From SM23-73-3 sp964580215 (GTDB taxonomy: Bacteria > Zixibacteria > MSB-5A5 > SM1-73), in NCBI GenBank assembly GCA_964580215.1, contig CAZOJT010000011.1, positions 16,234-80,233 of the forward strand: DNA of 64,000 nucleotides. The letters run 5' to 3'. A model generated the notes under the pieces. It was not told the origin of the DNA. It did no database searches and worked only from the letters and a program-made list of their open reading frames with translations. Position 1 is the stretch's first letter. Every line of letters starts with the position of its first letter. A program made the translations under genes and the position numbers. This document shows positions 16,591 to 25,639 of the stretch, in pieces.

Positions 16591-18117
16591 CTAATCAACC
16601 CACCGCTGTTCATTTTGTGGGGTGACGATTATAGCTGATTTTCCAGCGACGGGGCATTTGGTCTCGCAGATTCCGCAGCCAATACAGAGATCTTCTATCA
16701 TATAAGGGCGTTTTACCATTCTTTCAGACCCATCAAAATGAATAACCTTTTCTTCTTTCAACTCAATCGCCTTGGGGGAGGTGGGACAATGTTCCTGGCA
16801 CACCAGGCAGTTCTCGTTTTTATAAAAGGGGATACAACGGTCTCTATCTATATAAGCCAGACCAATTACCGTCTTCTTTTTTGTCTCCAGGTCCAGAATG
16901 TGGATTGCATCAGTTGGGCAAACTTCTGTGCACATGGTGCAGTTGAACTCACAATAACCATATCGAGCAACTCCAACGGGAGTCCACATCCCTTCCAGTC
17001 CCCCTTCTAAGAATGCCGGTTGCAAAAACCTTCCTGAGGTGGAGCATACCTTTATGCACTCATGACAGCGAATGCACCGATCCAGAAATTCACTCTCCTC
17101 CCTTGCTCCCGGAGGCCGGATCAGAAAGACTTTAGAATTTCTGCTTACGAAATTAGTCTTCAAGATTCCCACCGATACCAAACCAGCCATCACAGAACGA
17201 ATCAATCTTCTCCTACCCAGATCAAATTTGTATGGCTCAATTTTGCCTTTGAAGTTAATTGAGGTGACATGCGGTGGGCAATCTTTTACGCAGTCAAAAC
17301 ATTGGATACATTCCACATCATCGGTGAGCCTGAAATCCCTTTTTATGGCATCCATCTTACATATCTTCTGGCACACAGCGCAGTCCGTGCAATCAAAGCT
17401 AACCCTTCTTCTCCAAATCTGGAACTTAGAGAAGAGAGCAAGAAGAGCCCCCAGAGGACAAAGGTATCTACACCAGAATCTGCGGGATATAAATTCGGCA
17501 ATCAAAATCGCCAGGAAGATCAAAAGTACCCACCCGGACATGCGGAAGAAAGTAAGTTGGTCGGGAAGAAGGGTGGATGAGAAAAAGTTGTGCATTCTGC
17601 TCAGTCCATCCTGAAAGGAACTAACCTGAAAAGCCAGACCGAATATTCTATTTGATATCAATGTGATAATCGGCCAGATAGAAAGAGTTATAGATCGGGC
17701 AAACAAAGCGATGGGATCGAAAAACCAGAAAAGCTGAGAGGAGAAGACGGCACCAATTAGAAGAAAAATCAGGATCATGTATTTTATGTATTTGAGTTTG
17801 GGGTAACTTTTTCCCGCTTTGTTTTTGAAAACGTAGCTGGTTACATCCAGAGTTGTTCCCAAAGGACAAACCCAACCGCAAAAAAATCTTCCCAGAGGTA
17901 TGGTAAGAGCCAACACAAAGATTGCCCAGATGAATGTATTTATGAAAGCACGGGCGGAAACCATGGCGGAAAGACCGATCAACGGATCCATCCGCAAAAA
18001 AAGGTCAACCGGGATTTTGATCTTCAATGGATAGCTGGCTACAAGAAAGAGAAAGAAAAAGAAAAGAAGAAAGAGAATTTGGGAGATTCGTCTAAGAGTT
18101 TTCAATGTGTGCCCCAT
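16591..18117 (-). CDS. Membrane polyferredoxin, NapH/MauN-like
   Basis: 508 residues. The N-terminal half has several membrane helices and the two CGWVCPLG / CRYLCPLG motifs typical of NapH/RdxA-type membrane ferredoxins. The C-terminal half is packed with 4Fe-4S motifs: CTDCAVCQKIC, CIQCFDCVKDCP, CIRCHECIKVC, CTMCTEVCP, CLVCQEHCP and CIGCGICETKCP. This is a quinol- or membrane-linked electron conduit, probably passing electrons to or from a periplasmic partner. A ribosome site AAAGG is six bases before the ATG. It follows the DUF362 gene on the same strand; the two families commonly occur together. Confidence 0.88.
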   Translation of the reverse strand: MGHTLKTLRRISQILFLLFFFFLFLVASYPLKIKIPVDLFLRMDPLIGLSAMVSARAFINTFIWAIFVLALTIPLGRFFCGWVCPLGTTLDVTSYVFKNKAGKSYPKLKYIKYMILIFLLIGAVFSSQLFWFFDPIALFARSITLSIWPIITLISNRIFGLAFQVSSFQDGLSRMHNFFSSTLLPDQLTFFRMSGWVLLIFLAILIAEFISRRFWCRYLCPLGALLALFSKFQIWRRRVSFDCTDCAVCQKICKMDAIKRDFRLTDDVECIQCFDCVKDCPPHVTSINFKGKIEPYKFDLGRRRLIRSVMAGLVSVGILKTNFVSRNSKVFLIRPPGAREESEFLDRCIRCHECIKVCSTSGRFLQPAFLEGGLEGMWTPVGVARYGYCEFNCTMCTEVCPTDAIHILDLETKKKTVIGLAYIDRDRCIPFYKNENCLVCQEHCPTSPKAIELKEEKVIHFDGSERMVKRPYMIEDLCIGCGICETKCPVAGKSAIIVTPQNEQRWVD

Positions 18118-18159
18118 AAGTAACCTTTCCCCCTTCAGTCCCCCTCTCCACTTTGAGGC

Positions 18160-18281
18160 TGTGTCGTAATGTCATTCTGAGGCGTCAGCCGAAGAATCTC
18201 GATTTTGTAACTTATTGGAATTATTAGATTCTTCGCTTCGCTCAGAATGACAACTGTACGCTTTTAAAGGTTACGACACAC
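18160..18281. repeat. Nested hairpin repeat (GTCATTCTGAG family), copy 1
   Basis: The outer arms are TGTGTCGTAA and TTACGACACA (18160-18169, 18271-18280). Inside lie GTCATTCTGAG (18171) and CTCAGAATGAC (18241), and inside those GAAGAATCT and AGATTCTTCG. Related copies of the inner part are at 28252, 30226 and 58830. It separates the DUF362 and polyferredoxin genes. Confidence 0.85.
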
Positions 18282-18334
18282 CCTCCTTTGGCGGGGGGAC
18301 TCGGGGAGTGAGATCTTTCAAGAAATTCAGAAAA

Positions 18335-19264
18335 TCACCCCAGACTCACCCTCTTTATATTCACCTTGCTCAAATCTATTTCACCCAACCCGAATTTATT
18401 CGATTTAACCAAATACCCTAAATCTGTCGGCTTAATATTAAAAAGTGTTGCGCCGTAAGCATCCACGGTGGCGATCTGTGTTCCAGCGATTATGGTCTTT
18501 TTCTCCTGCACGTCTTTTAGGCTTCCGCCCTGTGGACCATTTTTTACTAATATTCGGTAAGCATCCAGAATGGTTAACTGGGGGCGGACAAAATTTGCCA
18601 GATCAGCCAATTTATCATCTATGTTTAAATGTATCTTTCCCCGATCGCCGCCCATGATTCCCATCAGGTTCTTTATTCCCATAGTTAATCTGGTCAAACC
18701 ATGATTCTTGGCTATGGGCACGTTTATCAGAACGTCCGCCTCTAAGGCAGGCTTGTACATGTACCATTGTTTTAACACTTCACCTTCCGGAAACTTCATC
18801 TTGGAAAAACCAGCACTCACAACCAGGCTTACATCTGCTCCCGCTTCGGACGCTGCCTTTTTTATGCCGGAATTCCGGTAACATCGGGAAGCGGTGTTGC
18901 AAGGGCGATCGAACACTTTGACTTTCTTTGCCCCGGATTCCAGACACAGCTTTATCACCTCCGCCACCACCTGTGGATTGGTATTTGCCGCCTGTTCCGG
19001 GCTTCGATCCCAGCCGATGTTGGGCTTGACCACCACCACATCCCCTCTGGAGACAAATCTCTTCATCCCTCCCAAAAGCTCAATCACCTGGCGGGTCATT
19101 GAAGCCGGGTCACCGTCGGTCACCACTGCCAGATCCGGAATTATCTCCTTTCCCTTGAGAGTTTGAGCTATAACATCCGGCAGCCCAAACTGTGGTAAAC
19201 TCAATGATACAGCAGTTCCCAAGGATACTTTGATGAAGTCTCGGCGAGTAATTTTATGTTTCAT
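18335..19264 (-). CDS. DUF362 protein with Tat signal
   Basis: 309 residues starting with a twin-arginine signal (TRRDFIKVSLGTAVSL), so it is exported folded. The body is a DUF362 domain: VVTDGDPASMTRQVIELLGG, VVVKPNIGWDRSPEQAANTNP, a CNTASRCYRNSGI segment and DVLINVPIAKNHGLTRLTMGIKN. The family is uncharacterised but is often fused or adjacent to 4Fe-4S proteins; this copy has no ferredoxin motif of its own. The Tat signal suggests cofactor loading before export. The polyferredoxin gene follows on the same strand. Confidence 0.88.
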   Translation of the reverse strand: MKHKITRRDFIKVSLGTAVSLSLPQFGLPDVIAQTLKGKEIIPDLAVVTDGDPASMTRQVIELLGGMKRFVSRGDVVVVKPNIGWDRSPEQAANTNPQVVAEVIKLCLESGAKKVKVFDRPCNTASRCYRNSGIKKAASEAGADVSLVVSAGFSKMKFPEGEVLKQWYMYKPALEADVLINVPIAKNHGLTRLTMGIKNLMGIMGGDRGKIHLNIDDKLADLANFVRPQLTILDAYRILVKNGPQGGSLKDVQEKKTIIAGTQIATVDAYGATLFNIKPTDLGYLVKSNKFGLGEIDLSKVNIKRVSLG

Positions 19265-19390
19265 TTTAAGACTTTCAGATTGTATAGGCTCTATGTTTTT
19301 ATTTTATTCATTTCCCGCCTTTTTCCAAACATAGAGGGATAATGCTTCAATCTATTTTTTGCATTGGAGACAAATATTGTGCGTTTTTTT

Positions 19391-19530
19391 ACCTCTCCCC
19401 CCATCCCCCTCTCCATATGATGGAGAGGGGGAGATAGGGGGTGAGGTTTTTAAAATGTCAACTTTATTAAGCCCTGAACATTCCCGTTTTCATCAAAAAT
19501 TCCAGCCACTAAAATGGTGAAGAACCCTAA
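19391..19530. repeat. CTCTCCC/GAGAGGGGG hairpin plus adjoining 80-base module, copy 1
   Basis: The hairpin CCCCCTCTCCATATGATGGAGAGGGGG is followed by GTGAGGTTTTTA and then a module containing AACTTTATTAAGCCCTGAAC and TTTTCATCAAAAATTCC. Similar modules at 21784 and 37382 follow the same hairpin in the same order. Confidence 0.6.
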
Positions 19531-19677
19531 TTATATATGGAAAAGAGCTGTTTTTCTTTGATTTGCTTCTCATCTTTTTTCTGGACATAGATGGTTCAAT
19601 CTTTAGCGCCTATTGAAAAAGCTATACTTTGGGGCGGGATAAATTCCCGCCCCTATGGGAGAGGATAGCTCATTTCC

Positions 19678-19702
19678 CATAGGGCAGGGCATTTAGCCCT
19701 GT
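19678..19702. repeat. AGGGCAGGGCATTTAGCCCTG hairpin, copy 1
   Basis: CAGGGC-ATTTA-GCCCTG hairpin preceded by CATAGGG. A second copy with similar flanks, including TTTTTCAACAATC versus CTTTTCAACACTC, lies at 60343-60364. Confidence 0.7.
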
Positions 19703-19800
19703 TAATAGAGCTTTTCAACACTCTCTTTGCCTTACACCTAATAGAATCTGCTCAATCGATTCGATCGCTCAAATCTTGTGCAAAAACCTTCCCGTTTCCG

Positions 19801-20724
19801 TTACTGTTCCCTTAAATCCAAAGAATTCTTTGTTGAATTCAGAAGCCAAAGGATATTCTCTCTATCTTTCCCTTCAAAAACCACTATGAGATAATTTCCC
19901 TCTAAGTCAATCCCAGGCAGTTTTTTCTCTTTTATCTCAAACATCCTATCTTCGATGGAAGATTTGTTTTTCAAATAAAACTTCTTGAGGTTTTCTTGTG
20001 CTTCTTGTGCTTTGATGGTATCAGGATACTGAATCAAAAGGAGTTTCAAACTATCCTTACCCAACGTGAAATCTGCTAACACACAATCGGTTTTCTCATT
20101 CAAATTCAGGATGTCCTGATCAGAAAAAAAATAGAGGTTTTTCAGGATAATCTGCTTGTGAAAAAAATGAACTGAGCCAGGGATTAGACTATCCGAAGGT
20201 ATTTTGGAAACAAGCTGAGGAAGCTTGCCTTCTTTTTTGATCTTCCTATCGATCTTGTTCCCCAGCTTTAAAATAATCTCTTTTAAATCTTTCCCCAGTC
20301 CCAGAATCCTTACAAAGAATTTATCTTTCCAGAATCTTAAGAGTCCATCGCTGTAAATCCCCCTCTGACCAATTTTCACACTTTCCCCCTCCAGATCAAA
20401 CGAGAAAATACCATAAGCATCGGCGGAGGAATTCATCTGCCAGATCTCTATCATTATAGATTTTTCTTTTAGAGTATCTTTAAGTTCGGGTAAGTATCTT
20501 TGAACCACCAACTGTTGAAAATCATATGCAAGATAAAGCTCCGCCCCTCCATCTATGTAGTCAAAGAGAGTCTTCCGGTTATATATCTCCGTTGCTTCAG
20601 ATTTAATCCAGCCTCCCTCTGCATCGGGAATAAGTTCTATTAAACTATTTGTAGCAGAAACACTATTCGGGTTGGAAAAACAAATCAAAAGAGAAGAAAG
20701 AAAAAATTTTAAAATCGCTGGCAT
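19801..20724 (-). CDS. Secreted DUF6599-like protein
   Basis: About 307 residues from the ATG at 20724, which begins a signal peptide (MPAILKFFLSSLLICF). The open frame reaches 20811, but that extension reads through the hairpin at 20782-20808 and is rejected. The mature part has the features of the DUF6599 family: WIKSEATEIYNRKTLFDYID, GGAELYLAYDFQQLVVQRY, MNSSADAYGIFSFDLEG and a late GNYLIVVFEGK strand. The family has no established biochemical role but is found near DUF362 and membrane ferredoxin genes, as here. It is likely periplasmic. Confidence 0.75.
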   Translation of the reverse strand: MPAILKFFLSSLLICFSNPNSVSATNSLIELIPDAEGGWIKSEATEIYNRKTLFDYIDGGAELYLAYDFQQLVVQRYLPELKDTLKEKSIMIEIWQMNSSADAYGIFSFDLEGESVKIGQRGIYSDGLLRFWKDKFFVRILGLGKDLKEIILKLGNKIDRKIKKEGKLPQLVSKIPSDSLIPGSVHFFHKQIILKNLYFFSDQDILNLNEKTDCVLADFTLGKDSLKLLLIQYPDTIKAQEAQENLKKFYLKNKSSIEDRMFEIKEKKLPGIDLEGNYLIVVFEGKDRENILWLLNSTKNSLDLREQ

Positions 20725-20781
20725 AAACAAAGAGAATTTTACATTCGGACGGACTTGTTTTCTCAACGGGCGAAACTCTGT

Positions 20782-20808
20782 AGATGCCCCGCCAATGGCG
20801 GGGCATCT
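20782..20808. repeat. Perfect 12-bp-arm GC hairpin
   Basis: AGATGCCCCGCC and GGCGGGGCATCT flank an AAT loop. It is a member of the CCCGCCnnnGGCGGG family and lies between the CcdA-like and DUF6599-like genes. Confidence 0.85.
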
Positions 20809-20965
20809 CACAAGATGAACGATTCAACTCAGTTAATTCAACCGACTACACAAGCAAGTTATCTTTATTTGAAACGAACTGTCGTGGTTTACTATTTGCC
20901 AGCTATTGGCAAGAACCTCTGCAAGAAATATAATTATCAGGGTAATCAAATTCTAAAAACTTTTC

Positions 20966-21697
20966 TTATCCTGTTTGAATCCAGGGGAACCATTGGTTTA
21001 AAAGACCAGCTATATAGCCAAAGGAGCCTATAAAGATCAAGAATCCGATGACGACCAATAACAAACCACTTATGATTTCTATGGTTCGGAAGTGTTTTCT
21101 CACCCACCCAAAAACGCCCAGAAAAGTGTTGAAGCTTACAGCAGTTATCAAAAACGGAATGCCCAATCCTAAAGAATAAGAGGCGAGAAGCATCACTCCC
21201 TTTCCTACCGTCCCCTGATTGGAGGCTAAAAGCAAAATCCCACCCAAAATCGGACCGATACAGGGGGTCCAGCCGAAGGCAAATGCCAGACCAACCAAAA
21301 AGGAGCCTAAAGGACCTAAAGGTTTACTCCTGGTGTGGAACCTTTTTTCATAATTCAGGAAGGAAATTTTAAACACGCCCATCATATGCAATCCCAAAAG
21401 TATGATGATGACTCCAGCGATTTTGTTGAAAAGGGAAAGCTTGGACAAAAGAAACTCACCAACAAAGGTTGCCGAAGCACCCATGGCGGTAAAAACAAAG
21501 GAGAACCCCAAGACAAACAAAAGCGTATTTAAGGTCACCTTTTTTAACGCTTCAGACTTTTTGTCCGCACCTTTCATCTCCTCCAATGAGACCCCGGAGA
21601 TAAAGGAAAGATACCCCGGAATCAAAGGGAGAACGCAAGGGGAAATAAAAGAGATTATTCCTGCAGTAAAAGCCGCCAGAAGGGAGATGTTTTCCAC
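20966..21697 (-). CDS. CcdA/DsbD-type transmembrane thiol-electron carrier
   Basis: 243 residues with about six membrane helices. The first has the family signature AGIISFISPCVLPLIPGYLSF, and the fourth has GLAFAFGWTPCIGPILGGI; the two cysteines form the redox pair that carries electrons from cytoplasmic thioredoxin across the membrane. A GTG start is supported by GGAGG five bases ahead. No thioredoxin-fold partner is adjacent. It begins the minus-strand redox run that continues with the DUF6599-like, DUF362 and polyferredoxin genes, though repeat-bearing gaps separate them. Confidence 0.92.
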   Translation of the reverse strand: MENISLLAAFTAGIISFISPCVLPLIPGYLSFISGVSLEEMKGADKKSEALKKVTLNTLLFVLGFSFVFTAMGASATFVGEFLLSKLSLFNKIAGVIIILLGLHMMGVFKISFLNYEKRFHTRSKPLGPLGSFLVGLAFAFGWTPCIGPILGGILLLASNQGTVGKGVMLLASYSLGLGIPFLITAVSFNTFLGVFGWVRKHFRTIEIISGLLLVVIGFLIFIGSFGYIAGLLNQWFPWIQTG

Positions 21698-22031
21698 TTA
21701 TTCCTCCAGCTGATTGGTCAAAGTATACGGGTTTTTTACCTCTCCCCCTATCTCCTCCCGCCTTTGGCGGGGGGATGGGGGGTGAGGTTTCAATTGACTC
21801 CAGTCTCAATATCCAGTTTTATCAAGTCCCTAAGATTCTGGTTCTTATCAAAAATCTCATACACCACAATGAAAGAGAACTTAAGATATTTACCTGTGAT
21901 TACGCATCGCTATGGGAAAAATTTGAAATTGGGATGACAGAAAACCAATTTAACGACGATCTACTCATGTCTTGCAGAACATTCATTTATTTCTCTAAAA
22001 GGAACTTTATGAAATTTTTCGAAAAAAATCA
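21698..22031. other. Intergenic region
   Basis: A short plus-strand frame at 21775-22035 reads through repeat sequence, has no ribosome site, and I do not support it as a gene. The region holds a C/T-rich hairpin at 21737-21789 with its adjoining module to about 21875. Confidence 0.6.
21737..21875. repeat. CCCCC-TATC-TCCCGCC hairpin plus adjoining module, copy 2
   Basis: The hairpin region contains CCCGCCTTTGGCGGG and ends GGGGTGAGGTTT. The module after it has AGTTTTATCAAGTCCCTAAG and TTCTTATCAAAAATCTC, similar to the copy at 19448. Confidence 0.6.
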
Positions 22032-22060
22032 TTGACAAGTAGTGTCTTTATGCATAACTT
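22032..22060 (+). promoter_or_regulatory. Sigma-70-like promoter of the FG-GAP protein gene
   Basis: TTGACA at 22032-22037 and TAACTT at 22055-22060 are 17 bases apart, the preferred spacing. It lies about 130 bases upstream of the leader ORF and overlaps a long dyad. Confidence 0.65.
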
Positions 22061-22073
22061 GTGTATGCATAAA
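22047..22073. promoter_or_regulatory. Operator-like inverted repeat over the -10 box
   Basis: TTTATGCATA and TATGCATAAA are perfect 10-base inverted arms with a 7-base spacer. Half-sites are centred 17 bases apart and each contains the palindrome ATGCAT. The dyad covers the -10 region, so a bound dimer would block initiation. The regulator is unknown. Confidence 0.6.
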
Positions 22074-22164
22074 ATTTATTCGATAAGCGTGTATAGCTTC
22101 ATTACTAACTTGCCGAGGGGGCAAGTAACATAAAGGTTCGTTCTTTGGCAGAGGAGGTGATGCG

Positions 22165-22257
22165 ATGCAGAATCAACAATCTAAGCCAGGAAGGCCGAGT
22201 TTAACCAAAGACACCTTAAACTTGAAACCAATAACCAAAGGAGTGAAAAATGACTAA
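22165..22257 (+). CDS. Possible 30-codon leader ORF
   Basis: An ATG at 22165 follows a strong ribosome site (GAGGAGGTG, about seven bases ahead). The frame encodes a 30-residue basic peptide (MQNQQSKPGRPSLTK...) with no signal or membrane helix and ends in TAA eight bases inside the start of the 1098-residue protein gene. The overlap suggests translational coupling. The peptide contains GRP, the core of AT-hooks, but this may be chance. It could be a leader peptide, a remnant of a longer gene, or not translated. Confidence 0.4.
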   Translation: MQNQQSKPGRPSLTKDTLNLKPITKGVKND

Positions 22258-25200
22258 GAAGCTATTTGTTTTCGTGGTTTTAGTTCTGGGTGGCATCCAC
22301 GCTTTTACGCAAATCGCACAGGCAAGCCCCGACCCTATACCCTTCACTGCGCCGGTCAACTATTGGACTGGAGATCCGGTTTCCGTTTTCTGCGCGGACT
22401 TGGATGGTGATGGAGACTTAGACATCGCTGTCGCAAATTTTGATCGTAACCATGTGTCCGTTCTGAAGAACAACGGAGATGGTACCTTTCAGGATCCAGT
22501 CAACTACGCAACAGCGGGCAATCCTAGCTCCGTTTTCTGTAAAGATCTCGATGGCGACGGAGATCAGGACTTGGCCGTTGCAAATGCAGGGAGCAAGAAT
22601 ATCTCCATCTTGAAGAACAATGGAAATGGAATCTTTCAACTTGACGGTAACTACGCGATAGCGGGAAATCTAGGAGATCATCCCCAGAACATCTTCTGTG
22701 CTGATTTGGACAATGATGGCGATCCGGACTTAGCGGTATCAAATCGGACTACCGATTATGTTTCTATATTAAAGAACAACGGGGATGGGACTTTTCAAAC
22801 TAAAGTTGACTATGCTGTAGGAGGCCGTCCTTATTCTGTTTTTTGCGGTGACCTGGATGGAGATTCAGATTTTGACCTAGCCGTAGCAAATGGTTATGAT
22901 GACAATGTGTCCATCTTAAAGAACAATGGAGACGGCACTTTTCAACCCTGGGTCCATTGCCCGGTAGGAATTGCGCCTCAAGCCGTTTACGGCGCCGATC
23001 TCGATGGTGATGGCGATGTGGACTTAGCCGTAGCCAATTGGACTACTGACAATGTCTCGATCTTAAAGAACAATGGCAATGCAACTTTCCAACCTGCAGT
23101 CCACTATGGAGCGGGAGATGCTCCGCAAGCTGTTTTCTGCGCGGATCTGGATGGGGATTTGCATCCGGAAGTAGTTGTGGCAAACAGATATAGTGGCAAT
23201 GTTTCTATATTAAAGAACAACGGAGACGGCACCTTTCAAGCAGTAGACAACTACCTAACAGGACCTGAGGCTCACTCTGTTTTCTGTGCAGACCTGAACG
23301 GCGATGGGTATTTGGACTTAGCTGTTGGAAATGCCGGTACCAACGAAGTCTCTATTCTGATTAACTTGACCATGCCCGCTCCGCCAGATGAATGGGAGAC
23401 GCTTGAATTTTCCGGAAGAACTTGGCACGTCAAGAAGGCTGAGACACCTGTGGGGCCTGGCAAGAATTATTTTACGGCCAGAAAGAGTGACATCTGGGTT
23501 GATGAAGCCCAGGACGAACTTCACTTGAGAATACTTTACCGACACGGCAGATGGTATTGCTCCGAGGTTTATTCGGATGAATCGTTTGGATATGGAGAAT
23601 ACGTCTTCGTCTTCTATTTAGCAACCGAGGCAATTGAGGATCCGCCACCCAATGCCGTCCTAGGTTTATTTACCTGGGATACCACAACGTGTGTATCAGA
23701 CGCGAACAGCGAAATAGACATAGAAGTCTCAAAATGGGGAGATAATAGTGCTGATAGCATTCTTCTATACGCTGTGCAACCCACAGGGGATGCCATCTAC
23801 ACGGAACGTTTCAGAAAGTTTCCCATGGACCTCAATGACGACTATTCAACCCATGTATTCCAGTGGACCCCTTACAGGGTTCAGTTCTGGAGCTATCATG
23901 GTCAGGATTATCCAACGAACGATCTAATTCCGGAGTGGGATTTTTTTGACCCCGAAACCTGTCGCTCCAAGAGTGATGAGGAATGTACCTCAGAGTGCAT
24001 AGACATACCGAAACCCGGTCCTGCCACGAATGTGCGTATGAACCTATGGCTTTGTGACTGCGATGGCGACAAAATCGGAGATCCGCTTTCGAATGATACG
24101 AGCGAAGTATTTGAAGTCATCATAAAGGCATTTGAGTTTGTGGAAGCTCCAATTCTGAAGTTTGTGAAGGGTTCACCAGTTGACGTGAGAATAACCACGC
24201 CAGATAGCAATATAATTGACAGAGAAGTCAACGAAATCCCTGGCGGGAGATATGAAGTGTATGAGTTAACCCCTGGTGATAGTGGGGCAACTGTTACGAT
24301 CCCTTATCCGCCAGCGGGCGTCTATTATGTTGAAGTAATACCGTGGCCGACCGCAGACCCAACCGCCACATACTCTGTCATCGCAGTATTTGAGAATGAT
24401 ACCACTATCCTGGCCCAGGACGTTCCGCTTGCAGCCGCACCTGATTATCCTTATAGATTCTGGACAATCCCGATTGGCTCAATTTCAGGTAGTGTTTCGG
24501 ACTCCTTGGACGGACTATTGGGAGTCACAATTGATCTATTCGATAGCAACGGCACATTGGCTCAGTTTGCCATCACAGACACCTCTGGATTCTTCGAATT
24601 CGACAGCGTGGACGTCGGCGACTATAACATTTCAATAGTTACACCGTTGGGCTACGTGGCAGATTTTGAGTCAAGACCAATAACGGTGACCATGAACGCA
24701 GATAGCGTTGTCAACTTCACGCTCCATGCCCTGGAAATCGTGCCTTCGCAAAGAAGCATGGGCTACTGGAAACATCAGGTGAATGTCCATTTGTCTGGAA
24801 AAGGTGGCGCACAAGAAGGCCTGGCTGAGATGTCAAATTACATGGGCCTTATCGGAGAACACTTCAACAACAATCTGGCCAATCCCATAACTATATTCGA
24901 AGTACCTCAGCCAGCATCCCAGACTGACAGCCTTGAGGTTCTCCAAGACCTTCTCACAGTCAGAGGAAATGCCGGCATGAATGCCAAGGCAAGACAACAC
25001 CTAATTGCAGTGTTGCTCAACGTTGTGTCGCTGAAACTCCATCAAACAACTCCAATTAGCGAGGACAATGCCTCTGTATCCCAAGCCATAACATACTGCC
25101 ACCAGCTCATCGCAGATTCAGACCCAGCCAATGATGAGACTGCAAAAGACATTGCAGATCAGATTAACAACGGCCTCTTAGTGGCTTCGGGAGTGATTCC

Positions 25201-25546
25201 TTTGACCACACCAAATATTGCCTATAAAGGCACCGGAGATCAAGAGGCTCAGACGCCAAGCGCTCCAAAGGAATTCTCACTCTCGCAGAACTATCCAAAT
25301 CCCTTCAACCCGATATGTGAGATCGCATATGTTCTTCCAACTGACTGTCAAGTAACGCTCAGTATCTATAATATCCTTGGGCAAAAAGTGAGAGTTCTAC
25401 TGGATGAGTATCAAAGCGCAGGAGATAAGTCGGTGAAATGGGATGGGAAAGACGATCAAGGACAAGAGGTGACAAGCGGAGTCTACTTCTACAGGATTCA
25501 GGCGGGAGACTTTGTGCAGTCTAGGAAAATGGTACTGATGAAGTAA
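22250..25546 (+). CDS. Secreted FG-GAP/VCBS-repeat protein with GH16-like domain and T9SS tail
   Basis: 1098 residues. Order: signal peptide (1-25); about seven FG-GAP/VCBS repeats of about 49 residues (38-375), each with a calcium-type DLDGDGDxD motif and VSILKNNGDGTFQ; a concanavalin-like domain resembling glycoside hydrolase family 16 (about 382-640) with the EIDIE motif in SEIDIEVSKWGD; a carboxypeptidase-regulatory-like domain (about 745-820, DSLDGLLGVTIDLFDSNG); a domain opening SMGYWKHQ (about 835-995); and a T9SS type A sorting domain (1008-1098) with SLSQNYPNPFNP and GVYFYRIQAGDF. It is probably surface-bound or secreted and may bind or cut polysaccharide. GGAG precedes the ATG. Confidence 0.9.
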   Translation: MTKKLFVFVVLVLGGIHAFTQIAQASPDPIPFTAPVNYWTGDPVSVFCADLDGDGDLDIAVANFDRNHVSVLKNNGDGTFQDPVNYATAGNPSSVFCKDLDGDGDQDLAVANAGSKNISILKNNGNGIFQLDGNYAIAGNLGDHPQNIFCADLDNDGDPDLAVSNRTTDYVSILKNNGDGTFQTKVDYAVGGRPYSVFCGDLDGDSDFDLAVANGYDDNVSILKNNGDGTFQPWVHCPVGIAPQAVYGADLDGDGDVDLAVANWTTDNVSILKNNGNATFQPAVHYGAGDAPQAVFCADLDGDLHPEVVVANRYSGNVSILKNNGDGTFQAVDNYLTGPEAHSVFCADLNGDGYLDLAVGNAGTNEVSILINLTMPAPPDEWETLEFSGRTWHVKKAETPVGPGKNYFTARKSDIWVDEAQDELHLRILYRHGRWYCSEVYSDESFGYGEYVFVFYLATEAIEDPPPNAVLGLFTWDTTTCVSDANSEIDIEVSKWGDNSADSILLYAVQPTGDAIYTERFRKFPMDLNDDYSTHVFQWTPYRVQFWSYHGQDYPTNDLIPEWDFFDPETCRSKSDEECTSECIDIPKPGPATNVRMNLWLCDCDGDKIGDPLSNDTSEVFEVIIKAFEFVEAPILKFVKGSPVDVRITTPDSNIIDREVNEIPGGRYEVYELTPGDSGATVTIPYPPAGVYYVEVIPWPTADPTATYSVIAVFENDTTILAQDVPLAAAPDYPYRFWTIPIGSISGSVSDSLDGLLGVTIDLFDSNGTLAQFAITDTSGFFEFDSVDVGDYNISIVTPLGYVADFESRPITVTMNADSVVNFTLHALEIVPSQRSMGYWKHQVNVHLSGKGGAQEGLAEMSNYMGLIGEHFNNNLANPITIFEVPQPASQTDSLEVLQDLLTVRGNAGMNAKARQHLIAVLLNVVSLKLHQTTPISEDNASVSQAITYCHQLIADSDPANDETAKDIADQINNGLLVASGVIPLTTPNIAYKGTGDQEAQTPSAPKEFSLSQNYPNPFNPICEIAYVLPTDCQVTLSIYNILGQKVRVLLDEYQSAGDKSVKWDGKDDQGQEVTSGVYFYRIQAGDFVQSRKMVLMK

Positions 25547-25567
25547 CGAGAAAAAGGTAGAATCCAC

Positions 25568-25607
25568 CAAGAAGAGCCCCGCCTCTGGCGGGGCTCTTCT
25601 TGTTTTA
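25568..25607 (+). terminator. Rho-independent terminator
   Basis: A perfect 16-bp stem, CAAGAAGAGCCCCGCC with its complement, closes a TCT loop and is followed by TTTT. It lies 21 bases after the stop of the FG-GAP gene. The GCCCCGCC/GGCGGGGC core belongs to the same hairpin family as the dispersed repeats. Confidence 0.9.
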
Positions 25608-25639
25608 CAAATGTCAATCGAAAGCTTTTTATTTAATAG

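Larger units (their letters stand above)
19265..19800. other. Intergenic region with repeats
   Basis: No gene is seen. It contains the C/T-rich hairpin at 19391-19447, a short module at 19448-19530 shared with 21780 and 37380, and the GGGCAGGGCATTTAGCCCTG hairpin at 19682-19701. Confidence 0.6.

Noticed and set aside
20725..20811. N-terminal extension of the DUF6599-like protein
   Set aside because: It reads through a perfect hairpin repeat and would displace the signal peptide.
21775..22035. 86-residue plus-strand ORF
   Set aside because: It begins in repeat sequence, lacks a ribosome site and resembles nothing; the AT-rich composition explains the open frame.
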